NCBI RefSeq assembly: GCF_963583255.1
Contig: NC_084819.1
Location: 16,957,616 to 17,021,615 of the forward strand
DNA from: Pyrus communis
Taxonomy: Eukaryota; Streptophyta; Magnoliopsida; Rosales; Rosaceae
DNA length: 64,000 bases
Direction of reading: 5' to 3'
The notes under the pieces were generated by a model. That model was given only the letters and a program-made list of their open reading frames with translations, ran no database searches and had not been told where the DNA came from. Made by a program: the position numbers and the translations under genes. Of the stretch, positions 23,083 through 34,732 are shown piece after piece (the stretch's first letter is position 1; every line of letters starts with the position of its first letter).

Positions 23083-26000
23083 TATGGACAGGATGTAGAT
23101 ACAGCACCCGAATAGATAGGCGGACAAATACTTGGATGGAATCGAGGATTTTATTGACTTTGCACGTACACATAACCGGGTGCAACTAGAATCCGGTGTC
23201 CTTGTAGGAGGTGTAACAACACATTAAGGGAGACAATTGAAAATGTTCGATTTCATTTAGTAAGGAATGGAATGCTTGAGACATATAATACTTGAAACCG
23301 TCATGGGGAACAATTAGACAATGCTTCGTCTTCAAACGCCACAAGAGTGGATAATGTTGAACCTATTGTGGATCCCAATGAACAAGTCATGGATATTATA
23401 AATGATGTTTTTCCATTTGCATCGACAAACACTAATCAGGAAGGGGAAGATGACGTGCCTACACCAATGAACAGTGCAAAGTTCGAACAATATGAAAAAC
23501 TATTAAAAAATGCCAACCAAGAGTTAGACTCGGGGTGCAAGAGCTTTTCCGTTCTCACGGTCATTGTGGAACTAATGCATGGAAAAATAAAGTATCGTAT
23601 GTTGAACCAATATTCTGATTACTTTTTGGGGGTTTTCAAGAGAATGCTTTCGAATGACAATTGTTTGCCAAAAGAGCATAGACACGCGCAAAAGGTGTTG
23701 AATGGTCTTGGTTTGAGTTATGAAAAAATTCACGCTTGCAAAAACAATTGTATTTTATTCTACAAAGAGAATAAAGCATTGGATAAATACCTTGTATGCA
23801 ATGAGTCGAGGTTCAAAATGACATCTCAGAATAGAACGACTAAGATCCCACAAAAAGTTATGCGTTATCTGTCCCTGAAACCTAGGTTGCAATGATTGTA
23901 TATGTCAACACATACTGCCACAGACATGAGATGTCATAAGGAAAAACGGGTAGACGACGATGTGATGCAGCATCCTGCAGATGGGGAGGCATGGAAAGAG
24001 TTCGATTGAACGTTCCTCGAGTTTGCTGCTAATTCTCGTAACATTAGATTTGGACTTGCCACTGACGGATTTAATTCGGTTGGGGTTTTAAACCAACACC
24101 ACAGTACTTGGTCGATTTTCATATTTCCGTATAATTTGCCGCCATGGAAATGTATGCAAAAAGAATACACGATGATGACTCTATTGATAATTGAGGATCC
24201 TGGTAGGTCAATCGATGTAGACTTACGGCCGTTAGTGGATAAGCTAAAAGATTTATGGACACACGGTGTGCACACATACGATAAATGTACTGGCATGATG
24301 TTCACTTTGTGGGCTACAGTGAAGTGGACTGTGAACGATTTCCCCGCATATGCAATGGTTTCCAGTGGAGCACTAAGGGTTATATGGCATGCCCTGTTTG
24401 CAAGAAAGACGTAACATTTAGTTGGCACACCAGAAAAGTTTGTTACTTTGGTCATCGAAGATGGTTGCCTTAGGACCACTAGTGGCGAGAGATGGATAAA
24501 GAGTTTGATGGGGAGAAAGAGCATCGTCTCAGACCCAGAGAATGGTCCGATGCTCATATTTTGGAACAACTTAACCATTTGGATTTTGCTCCTTTCGGGA
24601 CCAATGTCAGTAAGACAAGACCTTTTGCACATATGAACTAAACGCACAAGTTTATGTTTTTTTAGCTCCCGTATTGGTCCAAACTAAAATTGAGACACAA
24701 CCTCGATGTTATACATGTTGAGAAAAATGTATTTGACACATTGGTCGGCACAATTCTAGATATTGAAGGCAAGACAAAGGACACGATCAAAGCTCATCTT
24801 GATTTGGAACGAATGGGAATATGACGGGGTTTATGGATGAATAGGGACAATGATAAAGCCAAAAGGGATATTGCATTTTTTTTCAATGAAACCGAATGAC
24901 AAGAAAGAATTTTTAAAGTTTTTATCGTCTATAAAGTTTCCCGATGGGTATGCTTCAAATATCACGCGTTGCGTAAACGTTGACGGGGGTAAATTAGTTG
25001 GCCTAAAGAGTCATGACTGCCATGTGGTTCTGCAACGCCTACTTCATGTAGGTATTTGACATCTTTTGCCAGCCGATATAGCGAAATCAATCATGTTGTT
25101 CTCCAGTTTTTTTTCGCAATTGACGTCAAGAACATTGCGAAAAACAGACGTTAATCAGTTGCGCCATGACATTGTGCAAGTTCTATGCAAGTTTGAGATG
25201 ATATTTCCTCCAATTTTCTTCACAAGTATGATACACGTGATGGTTCATTTACCATAGGAAGCATATTATTAATCAATATTAAATATATTATGATTAGTAA
25301 TATGTGTATCGTATCATTTTCTTTTGGCAGGCTTCTCGAAGACTTGAAGAAAAGTGTACGAAACAAAGCGAAGCCCAAATTATCCATTATACAAGCTTGG
25401 GTGGCATATGAGGCGCTTACATTTTGTGGAATGTCTTTAAAGGATGTTGAGACAACTTTTAATCGTTCTCCTCACAATAATGATGGGGGTGTGAGAAAAG
25501 AGAAACTTTCAGTTTTTGCCCAAATCGCTCTACCATTCGGAGATCCAATTTGTGGCAAGTCGTTTTCCAAGAAGGAGATGGAGGTAGCATATTGGTTCGT
25601 ACTCAACAATTGTGATGAGACACTGTCATACCTAGATGAACATGAAAATATGATGAAGCAGGCACAACCTTCACATTTGTATGCCAAAAAACACCGTGAA
25701 TTGTTTCCACAATGGTTTGTTAAATATGTAAGTTTGAAGTGTTTTGTATTGGACATATATATTGTACCAATTAAGTTGCTCGAACTAACAAATTTAAATG
25801 TTTGTCTAATATTAGGTGAATCAACTGAAAGCATCGAATTCCCCCGCGTACAGTGAAGAGTTATATAACTTGGCGTTCAGACCAATTCGCGTTGAATTGT
25901 ACTCGGATTGCCATGTCAACGGCGTCAAGTTCTTAGCGGGTGCACGAGATGACAAGTTGTGTACACAAAATAGCGGTGTTCAAGTCCCCAAGGGAAGCGA

Positions 26001-26604
26001 AAGTACAAACATTGAATTCTATGGTAAACTAATAAGTGTCGTGCAATTGCTTTACAAAGACTAGTGCCAAGTAATCCTATTTAAGTGTCGATGGTTTGAT
26101 ACAAACCCAAATAGGCATAGAAGTGTGAAAAGAGATCATGGATTACTATTGATGAACACTACCAAAACTTGGTACGATGACGACCCTTACATCTTAGCAA
26201 CCATGGCAAAAAAATTTTTGTGTATAGATGACCCTAAAGCCGGGAGGGGTTGGAAAGTTGTTCAGACGATGGATCATAGGAATGTGTATGCCATACCAGA
26301 ACAAGACCATATTGACGATGACATTGACAATGTTGCTGACCAACGTCTTGAATCTTTGATGGAAAATGGTGCGGAAACACTCCAAGATACTAATCTTATC
26401 CAAGAATCATTTCAGATAGAATGAGTATCTTCAATCAAAATACTGATTCAGTCGATCACAATTGACCTCGGTAATATTCCACGATATGATGGTCCAGTGC
26501 GCACAAACAACAATGGTGACGTACCTATCGATGATGAGGAATGGGACACTGAAAATGATGATAGCGACGAAAGTGAAAGTTATTATAGTTCGGATGAAGA
26601 TTAA
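23083..26604 (+). pseudogene. Decayed tnp2/TNPD-like CACTA transposase
   Basis: Successive in-frame or frameshifted blocks follow the order of plant tnp2 proteins. First is an N-terminal transposase-associated segment (KYLDGIEDFIDFARTHN, with premature stops), then a 183-codon open stretch (23347-23895). The Transposase_21 core follows (FGLATDGFNSVGVLNQHHST, LPPWKCMQKEYTMM, ACPVCKK). Next are HNLDVIHVEKNVFDTLVGT and a DUF4218-like part (KSHDCHVVLQRLL, FFSQLTSRTL, FPPIFFTSMIHVMVHLP), then a DUF4216-like part (FYGKLISVVQLLY, CRWFDTN). An acidic tail ends DESESYYSSDED before TAA at 26602. Multiple stops and at least one frameshift (near 24360-24420) prevent a full product. This family catalyses CACTA excision and integration; this copy cannot do so as it stands. 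Confidence 0.8.
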
Positions 26605-28103
26605 GGCAATTTATTTGTAACTTTTTTTTGTAAAACACATGAAATGGTTATTGCATTATATAGAGTGATGGAAAAAATGGTATGAATGATTCCCATTTTA
26701 TATGTGAATTACTTTGTAAATAAATTTGGTATTTTGTATTTTATAATAAATTGTAAACAAAATAAAAAAAAATTTTAAAAACCATTTGAAAACATAATTG
26801 TGTGATGCATAAAAAATTTTGGTCGCGCAAGCTAGGCTTGGCAATTCCTAACACGACCCGATAATCCAACACGACAAACAAAATGTTAATTTAATAATTT
26901 TATAACCCTAAAAGAAATTACTATAATAATTATATATATATATATTAATTTAACAATTTTATACCCCCAAAAACTATAAAAATTATATATATATATATAT
27001 TAAATTTAATTTAAAAAATTGGTGACCATTGGATCGGCTTAAAAATACATATCATTCAACTTCTTAAGTGTTATAAGTACAAAATAAATAGATTTAAATC
27101 TACTAAACTAATTTCAATGATCCAACCGTCAAACTTGTAAGTATATGGTTCAAGATCGCATACGCCAAAAATTGCAAAAAACAAATATTCAGAGATCAAG
27201 TAACAGTACAAAACTTTTCGATGGTTAGAAACCAAAAATCACGATTTAACAGTTATTTTAACTCCAATTTTAATGATTTTTTACAACTACGCTCCTTGAG
27301 CCTATATGAATACAATGAATGAATTCGATCTTCAATTTAACTATTTACACTATACTTAATGAAAATATAAATAAACTCTAAAGTGTTAGTGAATCTATCT
27401 TTTTGATGGGATATGCATTGTACAAAACTAATTTCAACGATCCAACCGTCAAACTTGTTTGTATGTGGTTCAAGATCGTATACGCCAAAAATCGTAGAAA
27501 ACAAACATTCAGAGATCAAGTAACGGTACAAAACTTTTTGACGGTTAGAAATGAAAAATCACAATTTAACAGTTATTTTAACTCTGATTTTGATGATTTT
27601 TTATAGCTGCACTCTTTGACCCTATATGTGACATCCCACATCGCCCAGGGGAGTGATCCTTAAATGTATATTCCCATCCCTACCTAGCACGAGGCCTTTT
27701 GGGAGCTCACTGGCTTCGGGTTCTATAGGAACTCCGAAGTTAAGCGAGAAGGGGGCTAGAGCATTCCCAGGATGGGTGATCCACTGGGAAGTTGCTCGTG
27801 AGTTTCCAAAAACAAAACCGTGAGGGCGTGGTCGGCGCCCAAAGAGGACAATATCATGCTACGGTGGTGGAGCGGAACCGGGAAGTGATCCGCCCCGAGC
27901 GGGGATGTGACACTATATGAATACAATGATTCAATTCGATCTTCAATTTAAACTATTTACACTCTTTGACCTTATATGTATTCATCACGCAAGTGTCTGA
28001 AATTTCAATTAAGGCGTTTTTTTTTCACGGAAATTTTAAAAAACTTGCGCGACGATTGTTTAGCCTTGTGAGACAAAGATTCTGTCATGCAAGATTCTAT
28101 ATT
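26605..28103. repeat. Spacer between transposase genes with about 320-bp tandem repeats
   Basis: A unit with GATCCAACCGTCAAACTTGT occurs near 27119 and 27439 (offset 320 bp), sharing about 200 further bases. The second copy continues on both sides of the Cassandra solo LTR at 27627. Isolated subterminal-type motifs (GGTCGCGCAAG near 26822; CTTGCGCGACGA near 28044) bound this spacer. Short TA repeats lie at 26931-26944 and 26983-27001. No gene is seen. Confidence 0.7.
27627..27912 (+). mobile_element. Cassandra TRIM solo LTR inside the CACTA
   Basis: A 286-bp unit starts TGTGACATCCCACATCGCC and ends GGGGATGTGACA, flanked by the 5-bp direct repeat CTATA (27622-27626, 27913-27917). It contains a 5S rRNA-derived stretch (AACTCCGAAGTTAAGCGAG and CAGGATGGGTGATCC...GGGAAG), the hallmark of Cassandra LTRs. 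It is a single LTR without PBS or second LTR, so a solo LTR left by recombination. Confidence 0.9.
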
Positions 28104-30037
28104 TTAACCATGTCTCTCCTTCTTCCCCTCACTTCCCTCTTCTTCCTTTTCCCTGTGCGATACCCTCTCTCACATTCCTCTGTATCTCCATCTTTCTCTC
28201 CATCCCTCTCTCCGGCCATCGCGACTTCGTCTCCAAGAGGTAATTTCCTCTTAAGTTTTTATTTTCAATTTTCTTTATTTACAAATTGGGGGTTAGAATT
28301 AGGGTTTTTTTGGTTTTTTTTTCTTTTCCAAATTGGGGGTTAGAATTGGGGCAATCCAGTTAGATTTAGGGTTCGTAAATTGGGGGTTACATTTAGGTTC
28401 TTAAATTAGAGTTTTTAGGGTTCTTAATTGGGGTTAGATTTAGGTCTTAAATTAGGGGAACGATTTTGGGCAGTGACGTTAGATTAGGTTTTCTTAAATT
28501 GAGGGTTAGATTTAGGGTTCTTAAATTGGTGGTGATTGTCATACTGCAATCAAGTTTATGTCCAAGTGCTCAGGAAGGGTTATCATAGTGAGGGATAACA
28601 ATAGGTTTGATAGGTTTAAGGATGGAAAGTGCACATGCGGAGATTAGTTCTGTAAACTTCCATGTGCTTCCCTTTGTTTTTGTTTTCTCTGTGATTGCAC
28701 GTTGCTCTCTTCATAAAATATGCAGACATGAACACATCTAGAACATGGGTTGAGCGAGTTGGTATTTTTCATATTTCAAAATTTCGTTTTCTGGAGAAAG
28801 GGTTCAGCAATTTGGGATTTTTTTTCATCCAAATTTGTGTTTCATGGAGAATGATATTGTGTTGTAAGTTCTTATATTCTAGATGGGTATTTATTTGCTC
28901 TCTTGAAGAAATTTGTTTGTCTTTTTTGGATACCGGGTGAGGTTTTTTGTCAACAAATACTGTCATTGCTAATTATGTCATTCTTTAACGAAAATACTTT
29001 CATATGATAAGATTGTCTTTCTTGATTTTTTCAATTTTCAGGAGAAAAATCCACTAGCTTTTGGACGTACACTTTGGTCACCTGCATTACTTTCTGGTAA
29101 TTTTAATTACTATTTCCATAATTTTGTTACCTTCCATTGCTTTCTAGTATTGTTGTTTGACTTCAAGTTCAAGTGGTCTGCTCGAAAGTAGTCCCATAGA
29201 TTTTGATATTGTTGTGGTTGACTTGTTTTTTTAAGGTTCATTTGATGAGAGCTTACATATCAAAATTAGATGTTTTGGTTACTCTCTTTTCATTGGTTTT
29301 CTGACTGTATTCATGCCCCAATATTGTGCTTCGATTTTTGAAAATAGAAGGTTATCATCTCTGCTTCTAGGGAGATGCAAAGAAGGTTATCAGTTATCCT
29401 CTGCTTCCCTTTGTTTTAATTGTGTTATAGCACCTGTTGTGTGTATTGGCATGATATATTGGACTTTGTAACTCCTAAGATGTCTAATGCTTTCTTTTTC
29501 TGGCTATGATGCTTGTATCCCTGGTTATTGTTGAATATGTGCCATACTTTTTTGTTTCCATCCATTAACTTGGGTGCATGTTCTTGGTTTGTACCTACCC
29601 TCGAGGAGCCAAATTGCTAGCTTGTGGCTTATTTGTCACTTGAATTCCTTGACACACATAGAGCACATACAAACAGAATTTGCCTCCAACTACTCCTTAT
29701 GGTTTGTACCTACCCTCGAGGAGCCAAATTGCTAGCTTGTGGCTTATTTGTCACTTGAATTCCTTGACACACATAGAGCACATACAAACAGAATTTGCCT
29801 CCAACTACTCCTTTATGCTAGTTTCTTTCTTATAAGTTATAATTGATGGGTCTATATCCTATTTGAATTGATTAGTTTGTGTATAGTATGTCAGTTTTAA
29901 GTTTGTTTCTACCAAACTTGAATTGGGTTTAAAATTAGGGTTTTTAAATTTCATTTTAAATTTAAGTTGAAATTATTAGCATGTGTATAGTAGGTTAAAT
30001 CTTTGTGTACGAAGCAAATTGATTTTCAATTTTGTAG
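28104..30037. other. Presumed leader/intron region of the TNPA-like gene
   Basis: A CT-rich, exon-like stretch (about 28104-28240, ending before GTAATT) looks like a 5' leader. It is followed by nearly 1.8 kb of T-rich sequence without conserved coding blocks, including a two-copy tandem duplication at 29586. I see no independent gene. Confidence 0.4.
29586..29815. repeat. Two-copy tandem duplication, unit 115 bp
   Basis: GGTTTGTACCTACCCTCGAG begins at 29586 and 29701, and the following roughly 110 bases are nearly identical (ending CCTCCAACTACTCC). The near identity implies a recent duplication inside the CACTA element. Confidence 0.9.
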
Positions 30038-32663
30038 ATGTCACACCTCATTAGAGCCCAGAGGGCGATGACTTCTACACCTAGTCCGACGACTATACCT
30101 ACTACTACCGCCACTGCTCCGGCAGAGATGGACCATAGGCCGGTCAATCCGGTTGACCCAGTTGGTCCTCCAATCCCACAGGCGCATGCATCGTCGACTT
30201 CTTCGATGGCGTTGCTTGTTAGCGCCTGACGTACTCACCGGTACCCTCGCACTACGGACCAGATGTCGCCATCGGGATCCACAACCGATGCCTCGGGTAC
30301 ACGGCCAGGTATACAATCCTAATTCACTCCCTCATTCCCATGTTAACTGAATTTTGTTATTTTAGGTTCAATTTGTTATGTCATGTCATGTAAGGATTAA
30401 AAAGTTTTCATTGTTTTCTCTTTTTTTGTTCACAATTTCTTCGCTTTCAGAAATGGGTTTTGTCATAAAATCGAAATTGTGTGTATTCCGTAATTCATTT
30501 CTATTCATTTTTATGTTTTTGCAATTTTTTTGTTAATTTATGTGTCATTTCTTAGTTACTGAAATGAGTTTCTCACAGAATTGAAACGGTAGTGCTGTGG
30601 AAGAGATTTGATATTGAGGAAATGGCGAAAATGTTTAACTGGGAAATGAAAACCTTGGTAATTATCATGAAGCAAAGTATTTAGAGTCGTAGAAGTTTCG
30701 GTTGTGACTGTCAGAGTCTTACAAATGTCAATGTGGATGAGGTTATATGGAATTGTTTGCTATGGCAACTTAGAATTCTTTGCCAAGCCTGTTGCCAACA
30801 ACGTTGAGAGTCTGTGTATACAAGCTCAAAAATTAGCTGTCTTGGATGGTAGTTGTCGCCATTTTTAGAAGTTTGTTGTGGTATTTGAAAATGCTCGAAT
30901 TGGAAATATGTTCTAATTAGAAGAAAGGAAATAGTGGCCTCAAACAGAGAAGTAGTTGTGATGCTCAATAAGTAACTTTCAAAAGAAATAGAGGAAGAAA
31001 ATGTATGTGAATGTTAACTGATCAGTTTTGTTATTTTAGGTTCAATTTGTTAAGTTAAGTCATGTAAGGATTAAAAAGTTGTCATCGTTCCGAACCTTTT
31101 ATTAAACTGTTGTGATCATTGTGTTGGATGCGTATATTGTTTATGTTATTTTCAGGGTTTTGAGAAATGTTTTAATTATAGGGGAGGTTATGCCGAAATT
31201 TTAGTAGGATTTGTTATTAGTTTTGGGTTAATGATTTTTTTTCATCTCTTTGCAGCGACGAAAAACACCCGAGGACCTTGTCAACAATTGAAGACGGCGA
31301 AGGTCACCTGGGTGACCAACGGTCGTATCCGAATCGGATACAATGAGTAACATCGGGCAGCACCAACGACGGAGCAGAATAATGCATTGGCCCACGGCAT
31401 TGGGCATGTCTTTTTGCCCTATGCGATGGAAGTCTTGGAAGGCGATGCCAAAGGAGACGAAGAACACGGTGCGCAACCAATTGTCCATAAGTAGCGTTGT
31501 CTTTTTAATGTTTTTCATGTAAAATTTATATATTTATATTTATTACTGTTTGTTATTACTAATACTTTCAAAATACTTGTTACATTGCAGACAAACTACA
31601 ATTTGGAGGACATGGACGAGAACATGTTTGCGTACCTCAATCGGCTCTTCTCCGAACGCTACAAGCAGTGGAAGGGTTGTCCGAATGAGTTGGAGGACCG
31701 ACAAGATAGTTGGGTTTGACTTTGCGGTCATTTTCAGAAGTCGGGCTATGTGGTGCGTTTTTAATTACGACTTCTTTCATTTTACTTTTTTTTTTTTTAA
31801 TTTTTACTAATGTTTATTATTATTTTTTTAGTTTTCTTTAAGTATCACAACTAATACGTTTATTTTTTTATAACAGAAAAAGGCGAAGGCGAACAAGACC
31901 AATCGGGAGAAGAAGACTCTTCTCCACCATTCGGGTTCGAGACCTTTCTCCTATAAGATGGAGGCGCGATGGAAGGTATTTACTACATCTTTCATTTCCA
32001 ATTTTAAAATGTTGCTAAGAATTTTTTTTTTCTTACTAACATTTTCTTGAACTTTTTCGATTTCATGAGGGTTCAAAATTTCTAGAGATCGACATCTTTG
32101 CTGACGTTTATGTTCGGCATGGGGATGAGTTGACCGAGTCCCTTCATGTAAGTAATTTCTTATGCATTCAACATTTATACTAATGATTTCAAATTGTTTT
32201 CTATTAATAATCAATGTTTTTTTTTTCACAGGTGACTATGGTGGAGAAGAGTCAGTCGATACTTCAAGAGTCCGCCTCTCAGCTTCCCTTGGACACGCTG
32301 ATTGAGTCTGTGGATCCCCCTGAGGATGCAAGGTTTCACATCGTGACAGAGACGTTGGACTAGACTTTCGGTCAGAGGCTATGGACTTATTGTCGGGGGA
32401 TGAGAAATGCCAGGTGGCAGAAGAGTAGAGCCTTATCATCCTTGCAGTCAAAGGGCCAGGTTACAACTTTGACGCAAGAAGTCGCTGGTCTAAGGAGTGA
32501 GCTGGCATTGTACAAGTCTCAAATCTCAATGCTTGTACAAGCCCTCAGTTCCTTCAGAATACATCTCCCCAGTTTTTCTGCACCATCACCCTCACAGCCC
32601 TTCCACACCAAGCAAGCACAACAATCAGGCCCATTAACCTCCGACCTAGTCCCCAACCAGTAG
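30038..32663 (+). pseudogene. Decayed Transposase_24 / TNPA-like gene
   Basis: Exon-like blocks: 30038-30308 (MSHLIRAQRAMTSTPSP, Thr/Pro-rich), 31256-31486 (TRGPCQQLKTAKVTWVTNGR, then CPMRWKSWKAMPKETKN), 31591-31752 (YNLEDMDENMFAYLNRLF, YKQWK), 31877-31975 (NREKKTLLHHSGSRPFSY), 32070-32147 (FLEIDIFADVYVRHGDELTE) and 32232-32663 (VTMVEKSQSILQE, a short heptad-like region, Ser/Pro-rich tail). This follows the plant transposase (Ptta/En/Spm, Transposase_24) pattern. Defects are a TGA at 30227, a TAA after GRIRIGYNE, a frameshift near 31420, a donor mutated from GT to AT after 31486, a TGA in exon 3 at about 31718 and a TAG near 32361. In En/Spm the TNPA partner binds subterminal repeats; this copy is broken. 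Confidence 0.7.
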
Positions 32664-32884
32664 CAAGATTCTTCGAATAACATTCCTATAGATTTTTCCG
32701 CTTTTTTTTTTCATAGTTTTGTTCCCGTTTTCTTTTAAAACTTTATATTTGTACGTACATTGTTATTTATATTATAAATAAAAATTGTTTTTTATTCATT
32801 ATTATTATTTTTTTTTTTGTCATTAGTATGAAATCTTTTTTTTTTTTTAAATTTCCTTTTATTCTATTTATTTTATTTTTTTAA

Positions 32885-33250
32885 TAAAAATTACACTTGT
32901 GCAACGCCGACCAGTCGTCATGCAAAATTAAGCACGTCTTATAACTTCGTCGCGCATTACCACGTGCCGCTAAAATTTTTCGTCGTGCAAACTTTTCAAG
33001 ATGAACTAGTCACAAAGCGCACTTGTACCCTTTTATATCGTATGACGAAAACCTTCGTCCATATAACTTTAGCGCGACGAGTAGTAAAGTGTCATGCCAT
33101 TTTTTTTTTTGCACGACAAGTTTGAAATTGTTCATCGCGCAATGTCTTTTTTCATGACCTTTGCGAGACAAAATACGCGCAACGATTTTCTAGTCGCCAT
33201 AGTTTTTGTGCGACCTAATAATGATTTGCGCGACAAAATCTTCCTCACCG
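32885..33250. repeat. Right subterminal repeat array of the CACTA element
   Basis: About ten degenerate GCGCGACGAA/TTCGTCGCGC motifs in both orientations (for example near 32945, 32979, 33075, 33133, 33176, 33224) lead into the right terminus at 33274. The array is shorter than that at the left end. Confidence 0.8.
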
Positions 33251-33284
33251 CGCAAACTGTTTAATTTAGTAGTGACTATTTTTG

Positions 33285-33454
33285 GAGAAATTTTTTATTG
33301 TGACGGGAATATGGGTGGTACACCACGTGTTTTTATGTAAGTGGTGAGAAATTTTATTCTTTAAGTTATTAACTTTTTAACACACATATCTCACTATTTA
33401 TATAAAGACACGTGGTACACCATCCCGTGTGCTGGTCACACTGAAAAATTTCTC
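33285..33454. mobile_element. 170-bp MITE with 9-bp TSD (Mutator-like)
   Basis: Long inverted arms (GAGAAATTTTTTATTGTGAC / inverted GAGAAATTTTTCAGTGTGAC, continuing through GGTACACCACGTGT) enclose a short loop. The flanks share a 9-bp direct repeat CTATTTTTG (33276-33284, 33455-33463), the length typical of Mutator-like elements. The left target copy begins one base inside the CACTA target duplication. Confidence 0.85.
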
Positions 33455-33463
33455 CTATTTTTG

Positions 33464-34732
33464 GCTCACTTTCGGTTCTCTTTTTCATGCGAACATTTTT
33501 ACCGAGCAATCAAATATTTGACTATTATTATTTCTCTAATTCACATCATAAAGTTATAATAATTATTAATAGAAACTAAGTTAGAAATATAAAATTAACA
33601 TGAGTTTTATATAAACTCTGCCCAAAACGTTGTCGTTTTGGGTTTGGGCTTTTTTAATAAAATATTCAAACGCCCAAGTGGTGCCTTGACAATGCCTCAG
33701 TCGCTCCTCCCAAACGCCTAGGCTAGTCAACAGCCTACTCCCGTTGGGTAGAGGGGTTTTCTTGATAGCACCGCACAAAATACCGTCTAGGCTAGTTTTA
33801 ATACTAGTTTTTTAAAACATTGGTTGAACTTTCAGTGTTTTGTGGAATAATATTCGCCTAATTTTTGGATAACTATTAGATGACTAAACAATTTCGAATT
33901 TAGTTAATTTTTGACAAAATTGATCTTTAAAGGACAACCTAAAAAATAGACACTTTTGATCATCGTATGCAAAATTGTAGTATTGCAAAGAGAGCCAAAA
34001 AGAGAGAAATTGAACGTTAAAATTCAAAGGGTGATAGCATTCCTCGTTCACAAAACTTTAATTGGATGTAGTATTAATCTTCATATCTATCTTTCCGATG
34101 TGTCTTAGAGGAGGCGCCTATGTTCTATTGGATTGGGAATACGAATTTTCACCGGAAGATATATAACTCTGTTTTACTCGTCATCATCATCACTGGATAT
34201 TCAAGAAACGAAAGTCAATGGTTTGAGGGAAGACACTACATGCAAATTAGAAATTTAGAAGAGAAAAGAAGTCATCGTTCAATAATTTCTCCATAACCTA
34301 GCACTTCTACATGCCCCTATCTGGGGCAGGCAAGGAAATGAATATCAGCCAAACGATCTTGAAGAAAAGGTGTCCGGAGTTGGGAATTCCTCGTTGGCCC
34401 TATCGCAAGTTGGCCAGCCTTCAAGACGTAGCAAGAAACACTCATGCACGTCTCTAACTCCTCCCTATAAGTAATTCTTTAATACACATACAACTTTGCT
34501 ACCATTCATGCATTTGTTTTTACTTTTCACCATGCATGTGGATGTGGATCAATCTTTTTCGGCAAGGTTGTACGTTGAAATAATGAGATGTGTATGTGGA
34601 TTATACCGGAGTCAGGAGATGATCAGCTGATGGAGAGGTGGAATTGTTGGAGAGGGAAAAGCAGCTGATGGAGAATTTCCCGATTGGCAACTCGAAGAGA
34701 ACACAAAGAGGCTGAGAGGCGCTTGCTATAAA
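33464..34732. other. Intergenic, no gene recognised
   Basis: AT-rich sequence with a degraded GC-rich patch (33620-33800, CCTAGGCTAG-type blocks reminiscent of the hAT-like family). Nothing supports a gene. Confidence 0.5.

Larger units (their letters stand above)
19768..33274 (+). mobile_element. 13.5-kb CACTA (En/Spm, CMC) transposon with TSD
   Basis: The left terminus CACTAGTAGAAAAAACA and the inverted right terminus CACTACTAAATTAAACA match. The element is flanked by a 3-bp direct repeat ACT (19765-19767, 33275-33277), diagnostic of CACTA elements. Both ends carry dense GCGCGACGAA-type subterminal repeats. Internal content in order: a small intact gene (20227-20599), its decayed paralogue, a palindromic cluster, a broken tnp2/TNPD-like transposase, a tandem-repeat spacer holding a Cassandra solo LTR, and a broken Transposase_24/TNPA-like gene. 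Intact ends with broken transposases suggest a recently non-autonomous copy that could be mobilised only in trans, which is inference. Confidence 0.92.

Noticed and set aside
23934..24647. 237-codon minus-strand frame
   Set aside because: It is antisense to the tnp2 core of the CACTA transposase and shows no family features; the plus strand gives the recognisable protein.
27736..27800. 5S rRNA gene
   Set aside because: Only part of the 5S sequence is present, within a 286-bp unit with TGTGACA ends and a 5-bp TSD; it is the Cassandra LTR insert, not a 5S gene.
28540..28720. SWIM zinc-finger-like segment (DGKCTCGD) suggesting a MULE transposase fragment
   Set aside because: Only a few residues fit, the frame stops at once and no other MULE domains are nearby.
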